Shown: positions 1 to 5,595 of the stretch, piece by piece | Numbering within the stretch: the first letter of the stretch is position 1 | Layout of the letters: the number at the start of each line of letters is the position of its first letter | NCBI GenBank assembly: GCA_017938565.1 | Contig: JAGBBI010000153.1 | Coordinates: 1-7,932, forward strand | Direction: 5' to 3' | DNA length: 7,932 bases | Source of the DNA: Clostridia bacterium | GTDB lineage: Bacteria > Bacillota_A > Clostridia > Christensenellales > UBA1242 | Made by a program: the position numbers and the translations under genes | Notes under the pieces: model-generated | What the model saw: only the letters and a program-made list of their open reading frames with translations | Told to the model about the DNA's origin: nothing | Databases searched by the model: none

Positions 1-64
1 GACTGGGATTACTAGTCGCTTTAGTTAAAATTTAAATAAGAAATAGGTCTAAGGGGGGAGTATA

Positions 65-352
65 GTGAGAGATATAGAAAAGGGAGTGTATAGACATTAT
101 AAAGGTGGTTTCGTTTATGTTATTTGCACAGCCTCGCATTCGGATAGAGATGAGTTGTTGATAGTATATCAAGGCTTAAATAATGGAAAGTTTTATGCAA
201 GGCCAATCGAGTCTTTTGCTGACAACATTCTTGGTGTGAAAGGTGAGGTTGTTGAGCCAAGGTTTAGAAAAGCAACAAATGAGGAGATCCAAGCGTTTGT
301 TGACAGTGGAGAATGTTCTTTGGATGCAGAGTGCTTAGGTCTTGAAGATTAA
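65..352 (+). CDS. DUF1653 domain protein
   Basis: A 95-residue protein of unknown function. Residues 5 to about 55 match the DUF1653 pattern as I know it: GVYRHYKG near the start, an ASHSDRDELLIVYQ stretch in the middle, then a YARPIESF block. The family is a small soluble domain of about 60-75 residues common in bacteria. Its biochemical role is not established. Here the domain is followed by about 30 extra residues that end in an acidic tail (residues DAECLGLED). The start is GTG at 65. It is preceded by a G-rich ribosome binding site at 51-60 (AAGGGGGGAG), and no ATG lies closer to the domain. The gene ends with TAA and runs straight into a shared terminator, converging on trxA. I see no membrane segment or signal peptide. 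The family call is confident; the function is unknown. Confidence 0.88.
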   Translation: MRDIEKGVYRHYKGGFVYVICTASHSDRDELLIVYQGLNNGKFYARPIESFADNILGVKGEVVEPRFRKATNEEIQAFVDSGECSLDAECLGLED

Positions 353-354
353 AG

Positions 355-389
355 AAAAACCAAATTGAGAAATTCAATTTGGTTTTTTT
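355..389. terminator. bidirectional intrinsic terminator between the DUF1653 gene and trxA
   Basis: An inverted repeat pairs 355-368 (AAAAACCAAATTGA) with 374-387, giving a 14-bp stem around a 5-base loop. The + strand continues into a T run to 389. The - strand has a T run on its own far side because the left arm starts with A's. It begins 2 bases after the DUF1653 stop codon and ends 3 bases before the trxA stop codon, so it can serve both converging genes. Confidence 0.85.
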
Positions 390-392
390 ATT

Positions 393-716
393 TTATAACT
401 TATTTAATCCAAAATATTCAATTAATTCGCTTTTAGATTTATAACCCACAGAGGTTCCGATAATTCTTCCAGCCTTAAATAGTATTAGAGTAGGAATGCT
501 AGAAATTTGATATTTCATAGCTAGGTTATTATTATTATCAACATTGATCTTTGCTACGGTTAACTTATCTTGGAATTCATTTGCAATTTCTTCTATGTGT
601 TGTGCAAGCATCATGCAAGGACCACACCAAGGAGCCCAAAAGTCAACCAATACCGGTGTTTCGCTTTTAATAACTACATCATTAAAATTTTCAATATTTA
701 CATTTATTTCACTCAT
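393..716 (-). CDS. trxA: thioredoxin
   Basis: A 107-residue single-domain thioredoxin, the usual length of the family. It is a cytoplasmic protein disulfide reductant. The active site is WCGPC at residues 30-34, inside the FWAPWCGPC block, with the conserved Asp25 before it. The cis-proline is Pro75 in SSIPTLILF, followed by the usual strand and a C-terminal helix. It is the last gene of a three-gene operon. The ribosome binding site AAGGAG (724-729) overlaps the TAA stop of the upstream ferredoxin:thioredoxin reductase-like gene, and only 11 bases separate the two, so translation is probably coupled. Pairing with that gene suggests electrons are meant to come from ferredoxin rather than NADPH; this is inferred from context. 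A run of four Asn (61-64) follows the conserved NVD, encoded by a short trinucleotide repeat. Confidence 0.96.
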   Translation of the reverse strand: MSEINVNIENFNDVVIKSETPVLVDFWAPWCGPCMMLAQHIEEIANEFQDKLTVAKINVDNNNNLAMKYQISSIPTLILFKAGRIIGTSVGYKSKSELIEYFGLNKL

Positions 717-727
717 TTTTATTCTCC

Positions 728-925
728 TTATTTATGTTTGTAGTATAACATGCAGTGGCAGAACCCTTCATAATTTGGGTCTGCGATTTGTTTTTTAAAT
801 TCTTCGCACATACATTTATTTTCTGGTGTTCTTTCAATGCGACAAGGACAATACCCGCCTGTTCGTTTAAGTCCTTCTTAAATCTTTTCAACTATATTCT
901 TATCTGGATTCAATTCAATTCTCAT
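728..925 (-). pseudogene. ferredoxin:thioredoxin reductase catalytic-chain-like protein, with in-frame stop
   Basis: Reading from ATG 925-923 gives 15 residues (MRIELNPDKNIVEKI), then TAA at 880-878. The same frame then continues for 49 more residues to TAA at 730-728. The part after the stop carries all the hallmarks of the ferredoxin:thioredoxin reductase catalytic chain: GGYCPCR, then KCMCEEF, then FCHCMLY. These are the six cysteines (CPC, CxC, CHC) that hold the 4Fe-4S cluster and the redox disulfide in this family. The undisrupted product would be about 65 residues. The start has a good ribosome binding site (AGGAG at 932-936) and overlaps the end of the upstream gene by 11 bases. No ATG, GTG or TTG lies between the stop and the first cysteine motif, so a simple downstream restart cannot give a working protein. 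One base change (for example AAA to TAA) explains it. It could be a recent pseudogene, an assembly error or a recoded codon. The family call is strong; its status is open. Confidence 0.8.
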
Positions 926-1523
926 TTATAACTCCTATTTGACTATTATTGTTATTATTGTCTATTGCATTTGTTTTTATTATTATTTTTGCTGAGTACA
1001 ACCGCATTAGTCGTATTAATGTACGTTTTTGATTTGAGCTTTTTAAAAAGAAGCTGTCAACAGATTCCCAGACAAATACCCAAGCAACTATTTCCATTAT
1101 TGTTGTGATTATGTAATGTGCACTTAAGTTAATTAATACAATCAATGAAAGGATTGAGAGTACTCCGAGCAATAGACACGCAAAGGAAAAAAATCTTGTT
1201 TTATTGAACTCATCCTTTAGTTCGATATACTCGCGTCGGTAGTGTGATTGAAGTGCAAGTTTAACATCTTTTTCATCAATATTCTCTTTACAATATATTT
1301 GTAATTTGTAGCTTTTATATAGGGGTGCAAGCTTTGCGTTGTCCCATATGTAATTTGACAGTTCGCTATTTATAGACGTTTTATTATCAAAGTTGTAAGA
1401 TGAAAAAATTTGTTCATCGCAGTTTGATTTGATGTTTATAGTTACTTCATCTTCCTCGTCGTGTGGACTTTTTGAATTTGTGATTTCGTTGTCTAACCTT
1501 TTAAATTCCTTACTAAAAAACAT
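915..1523 (-). CDS. uncharacterised two-TM membrane protein
   Basis: A 202-residue protein that I cannot assign to a named family. The N-terminal 105 residues are hydrophilic and probably cytoplasmic, with an acidic patch near residues 22-26 (DEEDE). Two hydrophobic segments follow, about 111-132 and 134-153, forming a hairpin with a very short turn. After it comes a WVFVWESVDSFF block and a basic stretch (KRTLIRLMRLYSAK, about 166-179). The tail is rich in Asn (189-193). The WVFxWE motif and the basic LRLYSAK segment remind me of uncharacterised clostridial two-TM proteins, but that is from memory. The start at 1523 is supported by AAGGAG (1529-1534) and a promoter just upstream. The gene ends with TGA and overlaps the reductase-like gene by 11 bases, making it first in the operon with trxA. 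Whether it has a redox role is unknown. Confidence 0.8.
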   Translation of the reverse strand: MFFSKEFKRLDNEITNSKSPHDEEDEVTINIKSNCDEQIFSSYNFDNKTSINSELSNYIWDNAKLAPLYKSYKLQIYCKENIDEKDVKLALQSHYRREYIELKDEFNKTRFFSFACLLLGVLSILSLIVLINLSAHYIITTIMEIVAWVFVWESVDSFFLKSSNQKRTLIRLMRLYSAKIIIKTNAIDNNNNNSQIGVINEN

Positions 1524-1548
1524 AGTTGCTCCTTATCTGTATATAAAT

Positions 1549-1577
1549 ATTTTAACAATTATCTATTTGCAAGTCAA
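1549..1577 (-). promoter_or_regulatory. sigma-A-type promoter of the membrane protein/ftr/trxA operon
   Basis: Read on the - strand, a -35 box TTGACT (1577-1572) and a -10 box TAAAAT (1554-1549) are separated by exactly 17 bases. Both are one mismatch from consensus. Transcription would start near 1542, giving a leader of about 20 bases that contains the AAGGAG site of the first gene. I see no other clear promoter inside the operon. Confidence 0.75.
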
Positions 1578-1647
1578 GTTTATTCTTTATTAAGTATATT
1601 ATTAGCGTTATTAATAAAAACTATATGTGAGAAATAAGGAGTTGTTG

Positions 1648-1758
1648 ATGAAGAGTAAATTGAAATTTTTACAAAAAAAATTGGACGAGGCAAAACTTAA
1701 CGAACTAGAAAATAAAATCGATGATTACATTGCGTTTAAAAGAGGGCGTAACGAATAA
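1648..1758 (+). CDS. hypothetical 36-residue charged peptide
   Basis: A short ORF starting at ATG 1648 and ending with TAA at 1756-1758. It is preceded by a perfect AAGGAG (1636-1641) with a 6-base spacer, the main reason for calling it. The peptide is very rich in Lys, Glu, Asp and Leu, with leucines or similar residues spaced like a helix (KLKFLQKKLDEAKLNELENK), then a basic end (FKRGRNE). It looks like a single amphipathic or coiled-coil helix. There is no membrane segment. It matches no family I recognise. It lies 69 bases before the 298-residue orphan gene on the same strand, but a strong separate promoter sits between them. I found no convincing promoter of its own upstream. The rest of the 1524-1827 stretch holds only promoter elements and AT-rich sequence. 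Confidence 0.5.
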   Translation: MKSKLKFLQKKLDEAKLNELENKIDDYIAFKRGRNE

Positions 1759-1770
1759 TTTCTAAAACTA

Positions 1771-1799
1771 TTGAAAAGTTTATAATTTTGTGTTATAAT
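1771..1799 (+). promoter_or_regulatory. strong extended -10 promoter of the 298-residue orphan gene
   Basis: A -35 box TTGAAA (1771-1776), a 17-base spacer and a perfect -10 box TATAAT (1794-1799). A TG at 1791-1792 sits one base before the -10, the extended -10 arrangement. The start would be near 1806, leaving a leader of about 22 bases with the G-rich ribosome binding site at 1816-1822. This is the closest match to consensus in the window, suggesting the gene is well expressed. Confidence 0.8.
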
Positions 1800-1827
1800 A
1801 TAGCCAATTTATGATGGGGGTGTATAA

Positions 1828-2724
1828 ATGGCTATTAGGGCAGGAATTATACAAGTATGCATAAATAATAATCATTTGGCATCAATTTATAATCTTTTGG
1901 CGAAGGGAACTGAACGTGCAAAATTTTTGACAAGTGATGATCTGCAACTTTTGTCTGCATTGGTTAGTTATTATTACAGTCAAGATGAGCAGTATGTTTC
2001 CTCTAACTTTACTTATGCAGATCGCAGTGGGCGAAAACAATTGCGTCGAACAATTCCCACCTTTTACGCAATGCCATATAGGGCAGAGAAAAGGCCTTGG
2101 GGGTTTGTTTACTCTAATGAGTTTTTGTCAAGATATCGAGGGGTTCACCGTAAATGTCTGTTAAGATTTGGGAAAAAATGGGATAGCAATGTGAATGAAA
2201 AGCGAATACGTTTTGCAAAATCACTTTTTAATGCAAAACTTTCTTCATCTATAATTGTTGATGATTTTGTGACGGATTTGTATTTAACCGCGACAGAGCA
2301 GGTTTTGGACGAGACACGGTACAGGGATTTTATCACATCGAATCCATCAAGATTGCTTGGTACCGAAATGCAAAAGGAAGTTGGGCTTAGTAGTGAAGAA
2401 ATAAAAGACTGGATTGATTCGCAGTTTTATATAATGAAAGACGTCGGAGAGATCGAATCTGGAAAGATGTTGAATGATTTATTGGATTTGTTAGGTGAGT
2501 ATTTTGATAGTGGATTGCCATATTTATTATACTATCAAAGAACGTGGGGAACTCCTGATATTGCATTAAAACTAAAATTTAGCAATGAAGAAAAAGAAAG
2601 ATTTAAAAGAGCATTTCAGCTTGCAATTAAAGAATTTGCAAAAACTGGAAGAGTTCAAGTGAATAATTCTTCATACCATCAATTAGAAAAATTGATGGAA
2701 GAAGAGAGTGAAGCATCGGCCTAG
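1828..2724 (+). CDS. hypothetical protein, 298 residues, no family recognised
   Basis: I do not recognise this protein and assign no function. It starts at ATG 1828 after a G-rich ribosome binding site (GGGGGTG, 1816-1822) and ends with TAG. It appears soluble, with no signal peptide or membrane segment. The first 120 residues are rich in Tyr, Arg and Lys and include a striking aromatic and basic stretch (about 78-115: FYAMPYRAEKRPWGFVY, then SRYRGVHRKCLLRFGKKW). This could bind nucleic acid, but that is only inference from composition. The middle and C-terminal parts look helical, with LSSEEIKDWIDSQF (about 188-201) and KLKFSNEEKERFKRAFQLAIKEF (about 249-271), and the end is acidic. No catalytic motif, Walker box or metal site is evident. 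It is monocistronic, with its own strong promoter and terminator. A micro-ORF lies just upstream. Base composition resembles its neighbours. Confidence 0.8.
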   Translation: MAIRAGIIQVCINNNHLASIYNLLAKGTERAKFLTSDDLQLLSALVSYYYSQDEQYVSSNFTYADRSGRKQLRRTIPTFYAMPYRAEKRPWGFVYSNEFLSRYRGVHRKCLLRFGKKWDSNVNEKRIRFAKSLFNAKLSSSIIVDDFVTDLYLTATEQVLDETRYRDFITSNPSRLLGTEMQKEVGLSSEEIKDWIDSQFYIMKDVGEIESGKMLNDLLDLLGEYFDSGLPYLLYYQRTWGTPDIALKLKFSNEEKERFKRAFQLAIKEFAKTGRVQVNNSSYHQLEKLMEEESEASA

Positions 2725-2739
2725 GGTTAATGTATAAAT

Positions 2740-2772
2740 AAAAAGTACAAGCAATTTTTGCTTGTACTTTTT
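2740..2772. terminator. bidirectional intrinsic terminator between the orphan gene and typA
   Basis: A perfect inverted repeat: 2740-2754 (AAAAAGTACAAGCAA) pairs with 2758-2772, a 15-bp stem with a 3-base T loop. Each strand ends its stem with a run of five T's. It lies 15 bases after the orphan gene's TAG and directly abuts the typA stop at 2774, so it can end transcripts from both sides. Confidence 0.88.
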
Positions 2773-2773
2773 A

Positions 2774-4603
2774 TTACATTTCTTGTTTTCTTTTAAAATC
2801 CATTCTTCCACGTGCAGTGTGGTCAAGAATCGTTTTTCTCATTCTAAGGCTTGTTGGAGTAATTTCAAGAAGTTCATCTTCATCTAAGTATTCAATAAAT
2901 TCTTCAAGGGTAGGTTTTTTAACGGGTTCAAGTCTTAGTGCTTCATCACTGGAACTTGACCTTGTGTTAGTTAAATGTTTTTTCTTGCATACATTTACGA
3001 TAATGTCGTCGCCTTTAGGATTAAATCCTACGACCATACCACCATAAACCTTATCACCTGGGACAACAATAAGTTTCCCACGTTCTTGAATATTATATAA
3101 GCCATATTGTACAGCCTCGCCTTCTTCAAAAGCAACTAATGCGCCAATATTTCTTCTTACGATAGTTCCCTTGTATGGCTGGTATTCTTTAAAATTGCTA
3201 TTCATAATACCTTCACCACGTGTTTCTGTTAAAAACTGTGATTTGTAACCAAATAAACCCCTAGCAGGAATTATAAATGTTAACTTTGCACGTCCGTTTT
3301 TGGTTGTCATTCCTGAAAGTTCTCCTTTTCTTGAAGATAGGGAGTTGATTACTGTTCCAGCAGAGTCTTCGGGTACATCAACTAAAACTTCTTCAATAGG
3401 CTCACTTTTTACGCCGTCAATGTCTTTAATTAGTACTCTTGGCATACTAACTTGCATTTCGTATCCGTCTCTTCGCATATTTTCAATCAAAATGGAAATA
3501 TGCATTTCTCCTCTTCCTAAAACCCTAAAACTATCTGCAGAGTCGGTGTCAAAAACTTTTAGGCTTAAATCTTTAACAGCTTCTTTATAAAGTCTTTCAC
3601 GCAAATGTCTGCTTGTGCAATATTTCCCTTCACGTCCAGCGAATGGGCTTGAGTTGACTGAGAAAATCATTTCAACGCTTGGTTCGCTAATTTTAACAAA
3701 AGGTATGGTGTTGATATTATTTACGTCGCTTAAAGAGTCTCCAATTGTAACATCATCGGAACCAGCTATGCAAACAATTTCTCCGGCACTTGCACTTTTT
3801 ACGGGTATTCGTTTTAGTCCGTTGTATACAAATAAGTTTTGCACTTTGAATTTTAATTGCTTAGTCTCATCAAAATAATTAGTTACAGAAATATTATCAT
3901 TTACGTTAATGACGCCTTGCTCTATTTTCCCGACAGCCAGTTTCCCAAGGAAGTCGTTTTGTTCTACTGAACTGATAAGCATATTAAAATTTCCGTCGGG
4001 ATTTCCAGTTGGGGCAGGGATATGTGAAAGTATAGTTTCAAACAATGGAACAAAATCAGTTCCGACTTCATTCATATTTGTTGAAGAAATTCCGCTTCGT
4101 GCCGATGCGTATACAAATGGGCTATCAAGTTGTTCATCGCTTGCTTCAAGGTCAATCAAAAGTTCAAGGACTTCATCTTTAACTTCATCTATTCGAGCAT
4201 CTTTTCGGTCGATCTTGTTTATTACAACAATTACTTTTAAATTAAGTTCAAGTGCCTTTTGTAATACGAATCTTGTTTGAGGCATAGGACCTTCATATGC
4301 ATCAACGACAAGCAATACTCCGTCTACCATTTTCAATACGCGTTCTACTTCGCCTCCAAAGTCGGCGTGTCCAGGTGTATCTACAACATTAACTTTTGTG
4401 TCTTTATAGGTAAAAGAAGCATTCTTTGATAGAATTGTTATGCCACGTTCTCTTTCAAGTGCGTTATTGTCCATAACTCTATCTTCGACTTCTTGATTTT
4501 CGCGGAAAGCTCCGCCTTGCTTTAACATCTCATTGACAAGGCTTGTTTTGCCGTGGTCAACGTGTGCAATAATTGCAATATTTCTAATTTTGTTTTCGTC
4601 CAT
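2774..4603 (-). CDS. typA: ribosome-associated translational GTPase TypA/BipA
   Basis: A TypA/BipA GTPase of the EF-G/LepA superfamily. It binds 70S ribosomes and assists ribosome assembly and growth under stress or cold. From the start chosen here (609 residues), the GTPase motifs are complete: G1 AHVDHGKT (13-20), G2 ERERGITI (50-57), G3 DTPGH with the catalytic His (75-79), G4 NKID (129-132) and G5 SARSG (167-171). The beta-barrel domain II, two alpha/beta domains including the [13 protein letters not shown] block, and the BipA-specific C-terminal part with [18 protein letters not shown] follow in order. Length is normal. An in-frame ATG four codons upstream (4615) overlaps the dnaI stop as TAATG but has only A-rich sequence before it. 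The ATG at 4603 has GGAG at 4613-4610 with a 6-base spacer, so I prefer it. It is the last gene of an operon behind dnaI. Confidence 0.95.
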   Translation of the reverse strand: MDENKIRNIAIIAHVDHGKTSLVNEMLKQGGAFRENQEVEDRVMDNNALERERGITILSKNASFTYKDTKVNVVDTPGHADFGGEVERVLKMVDGVLLVVDAYEGPMPQTRFVLQKALELNLKVIVVINKIDRKDARIDEVKDEVLELLIDLEASDEQLDSPFVYASARSGISSTNMNEVGTDFVPLFETILSHIPAPTGNPDGNFNMLISSVEQNDFLGKLAVGKIEQGVINVNDNISVTNYFDETKQLKFKVQNLFVYNGLKRIPVKSASAGEIVCIAGSDDVTIGDSLSDVNNINTIPFVKISEPSVEMIFSVNSSPFAGREGKYCTSRHLRERLYKEAVKDLSLKVFDTDSADSFRVLGRGEMHISILIENMRRDGYEMQVSMPRVLIKDIDGVKSEPIEEVLVDVPEDSAGTVINSLSSRKGELSGMTTKNGRAKLTFIIPARGLFGYKSQFLTETRGEGIMNSNFKEYQPYKGTIVRRNIGALVAFEEGEAVQYGLYNIQERGKLIVVPGDKVYGGMVVGFNPKGDDIIVNVCKKKHLTNTRSSSSDEALRLEPVKKPTLEEFIEYLDEDELLEITPTSLRMRKTILDHTARGRMDFKRKQEM

Positions 4604-4609
4604 AATTTT

Positions 4610-4613
4610 CTCC
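4610..4613 (-). promoter_or_regulatory. ribosome binding site that decides the typA start
   Basis: GGAG on the - strand, six bases before the ATG at 4603-4601. The alternative ATG at 4615-4613 overlaps this site and has no purine-rich Shine-Dalgarno of its own. The site also lies at the end of the upstream gene (stop at 4617-4615), so ribosomes ending dnaI translation would be delivered right onto it. Confidence 0.65.
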
Positions 4614-4614
4614 A

Positions 4615-5583
4615 TTATTTTTTTGTAAATTTGTTGTCTGTTCGTAAATCTTCGCCTTTCAGATTTATTGCGATTGTTTTAGACTTGTCAAAAACTCTAC
4701 TATAAATTCTTTCACCATATGTATCTATAAATTCGCTTGGGGCTAGGTTTGTAGTAATTATAGTTTTTTTATGTTGTCTTAATCTTTCAGAAATTATTAA
4801 ATACAGATATTCTTTTGTAACATTTCTAAACATCGGTTCGGTACCGAGGTCGTCGATAATAAGAAGGTCCACATCAAGAAGGGGAGATAGTTTGTTTGAA
4901 GTACTTTTGTCGAAATCTTTGTGATAGTCCAAAAACAAATTATTCATTTGGAATGCTGTAACAATATTTACATAGAAAGATCTTTTAATAAGTTCACTTG
5001 CAATAACTTCACTGGCGAATGTTTTTCCTGTGCCTGTATTTCCACACAAGAAAATTAGTTCGGTTTTTACTTTAGGGAATGATTTCACAAAGTTTTTAAT
5101 TAAGTCCAACAGTTTAATTAGTGTTTGTCTATGAGTATCGTCTTCAGGTTTGCAAATTGATGGGTCAAAGTCTTCTAGTTTCTTAAGTGAGGCATAGTCT
5201 ATACCGCTTTCAATTAGGAGACGTTTAGAATATTCTTTTTTATAACAACTACATGGGGTGTTGTTTATAAATCCGCTATCGTGGCATAAATTACATTCGA
5301 AACCTGATTGAAAATCAGCATCTAATAGACCCAAGTTTTCTAGTATTTTGTTTTGAATTTTTGAAAGTTTTTGATATTCTTTTTCTTCTTTGGAACAATC
5401 AATTTTATCATATTTTTTTTTGGCAATCAAGTAATTTAATTCATTTAGCCTTTTATAGTTTGCGTCAAATTCTGGATTGCATCGTGCTTGTTCAAGATTT
5501 CGGTCTTTTTTTGCGTTCGCTATTTTTTGTTTTTGTGAATAGTGGAGTAGTAATTCTTTTTCAATCTCTTTTTTTGTTTTCAT
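4615..5583 (-). CDS. dnaI: DnaI/DnaC-type replicative helicase loader (AAA+ ATPase)
   Basis: A 322-residue AAA+ ATPase that loads the replicative helicase onto DNA at the origin or at restart sites. The first 85 residues are helical and charged. A zinc-binding cluster follows, with Cys97, Cys100, Cys111 and Cys113 (CNLC and CSC) around HDSGFINN; in DnaI this N-terminal zinc region contacts the helicase. The ATPase core has Walker A GNTGTGKT (181-188), Walker B LLIIDDLG (240-247), sensor 1 in ITTN (276-279) and the arginine-finger block YGERIYSRVFDKSK (289-302), all intact. The start at 5583 has AGGAGG at 5597-5592, which overlaps the stop of the upstream DnaD-like gene; 12 bases separate the two. 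Its stop overlaps the alternative typA start by one base. Similar ATPases occur in transposons (IstB), but the zinc motif and the DnaD-like neighbour favour the chromosomal loader. Confidence 0.92.
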   Translation of the reverse strand: MKTKKEIEKELLLHYSQKQKIANAKKDRNLEQARCNPEFDANYKRLNELNYLIAKKKYDKIDCSKEEKEYQKLSKIQNKILENLGLLDADFQSGFECNLCHDSGFINNTPCSCYKKEYSKRLLIESGIDYASLKKLEDFDPSICKPEDDTHRQTLIKLLDLIKNFVKSFPKVKTELIFLCGNTGTGKTFASEVIASELIKRSFYVNIVTAFQMNNLFLDYHKDFDKSTSNKLSPLLDVDLLIIDDLGTEPMFRNVTKEYLYLIISERLRQHKKTIITTNLAPSEFIDTYGERIYSRVFDKSKTIAINLKGEDLRTDNKFTKK

Positions 5584-5595
5584 TGAATTGTCCTC

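Noticed and set aside
1..64. Possible tail of an upstream gene at the left edge. Frames 1 to 3 end at TAG 13-15, TAA 26-28 and TAA 33-35; frame 3 reads as a short hydrophobic end.
   Set aside because: Each fragment is at most 10 codons, too short to choose a frame or name a product. No convincing promoter pair for the DUF1653 gene is visible here either.
709..891. A 60-codon - strand ORF starting at TTG, overlapping the reductase-like gene in another frame.
   Set aside because: It is a shadow. The frame from 925 carries the cysteine motifs, the ribosome binding site and correct spacing to trxA; this frame has none of them.
728..925. A changed genetic code (TAA read as an amino acid) to explain the interrupted reductase gene.
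   Set aside because: TAA is the natural stop of the DUF1653 gene, trxA, dnaI and typA, with terminators or next-gene signals right after, so general reassignment does not hold. Only local bypass, error or mutation remain.
1580..1635. A promoter for the 36-codon ORF, using TATATT at 1595-1600.
   Set aside because: No -35-like hexamer lies 16-18 bases upstream; TTGCAA at 1567 is 22 bases away. AT-rich sequence gives such -10 matches by chance.
2817..4280. Several + strand ORFs of 76-123 codons opposite typA.
   Set aside because: Serine-rich antisense translations of a conserved GTPase gene, without ribosome binding sites or recognisable motifs.
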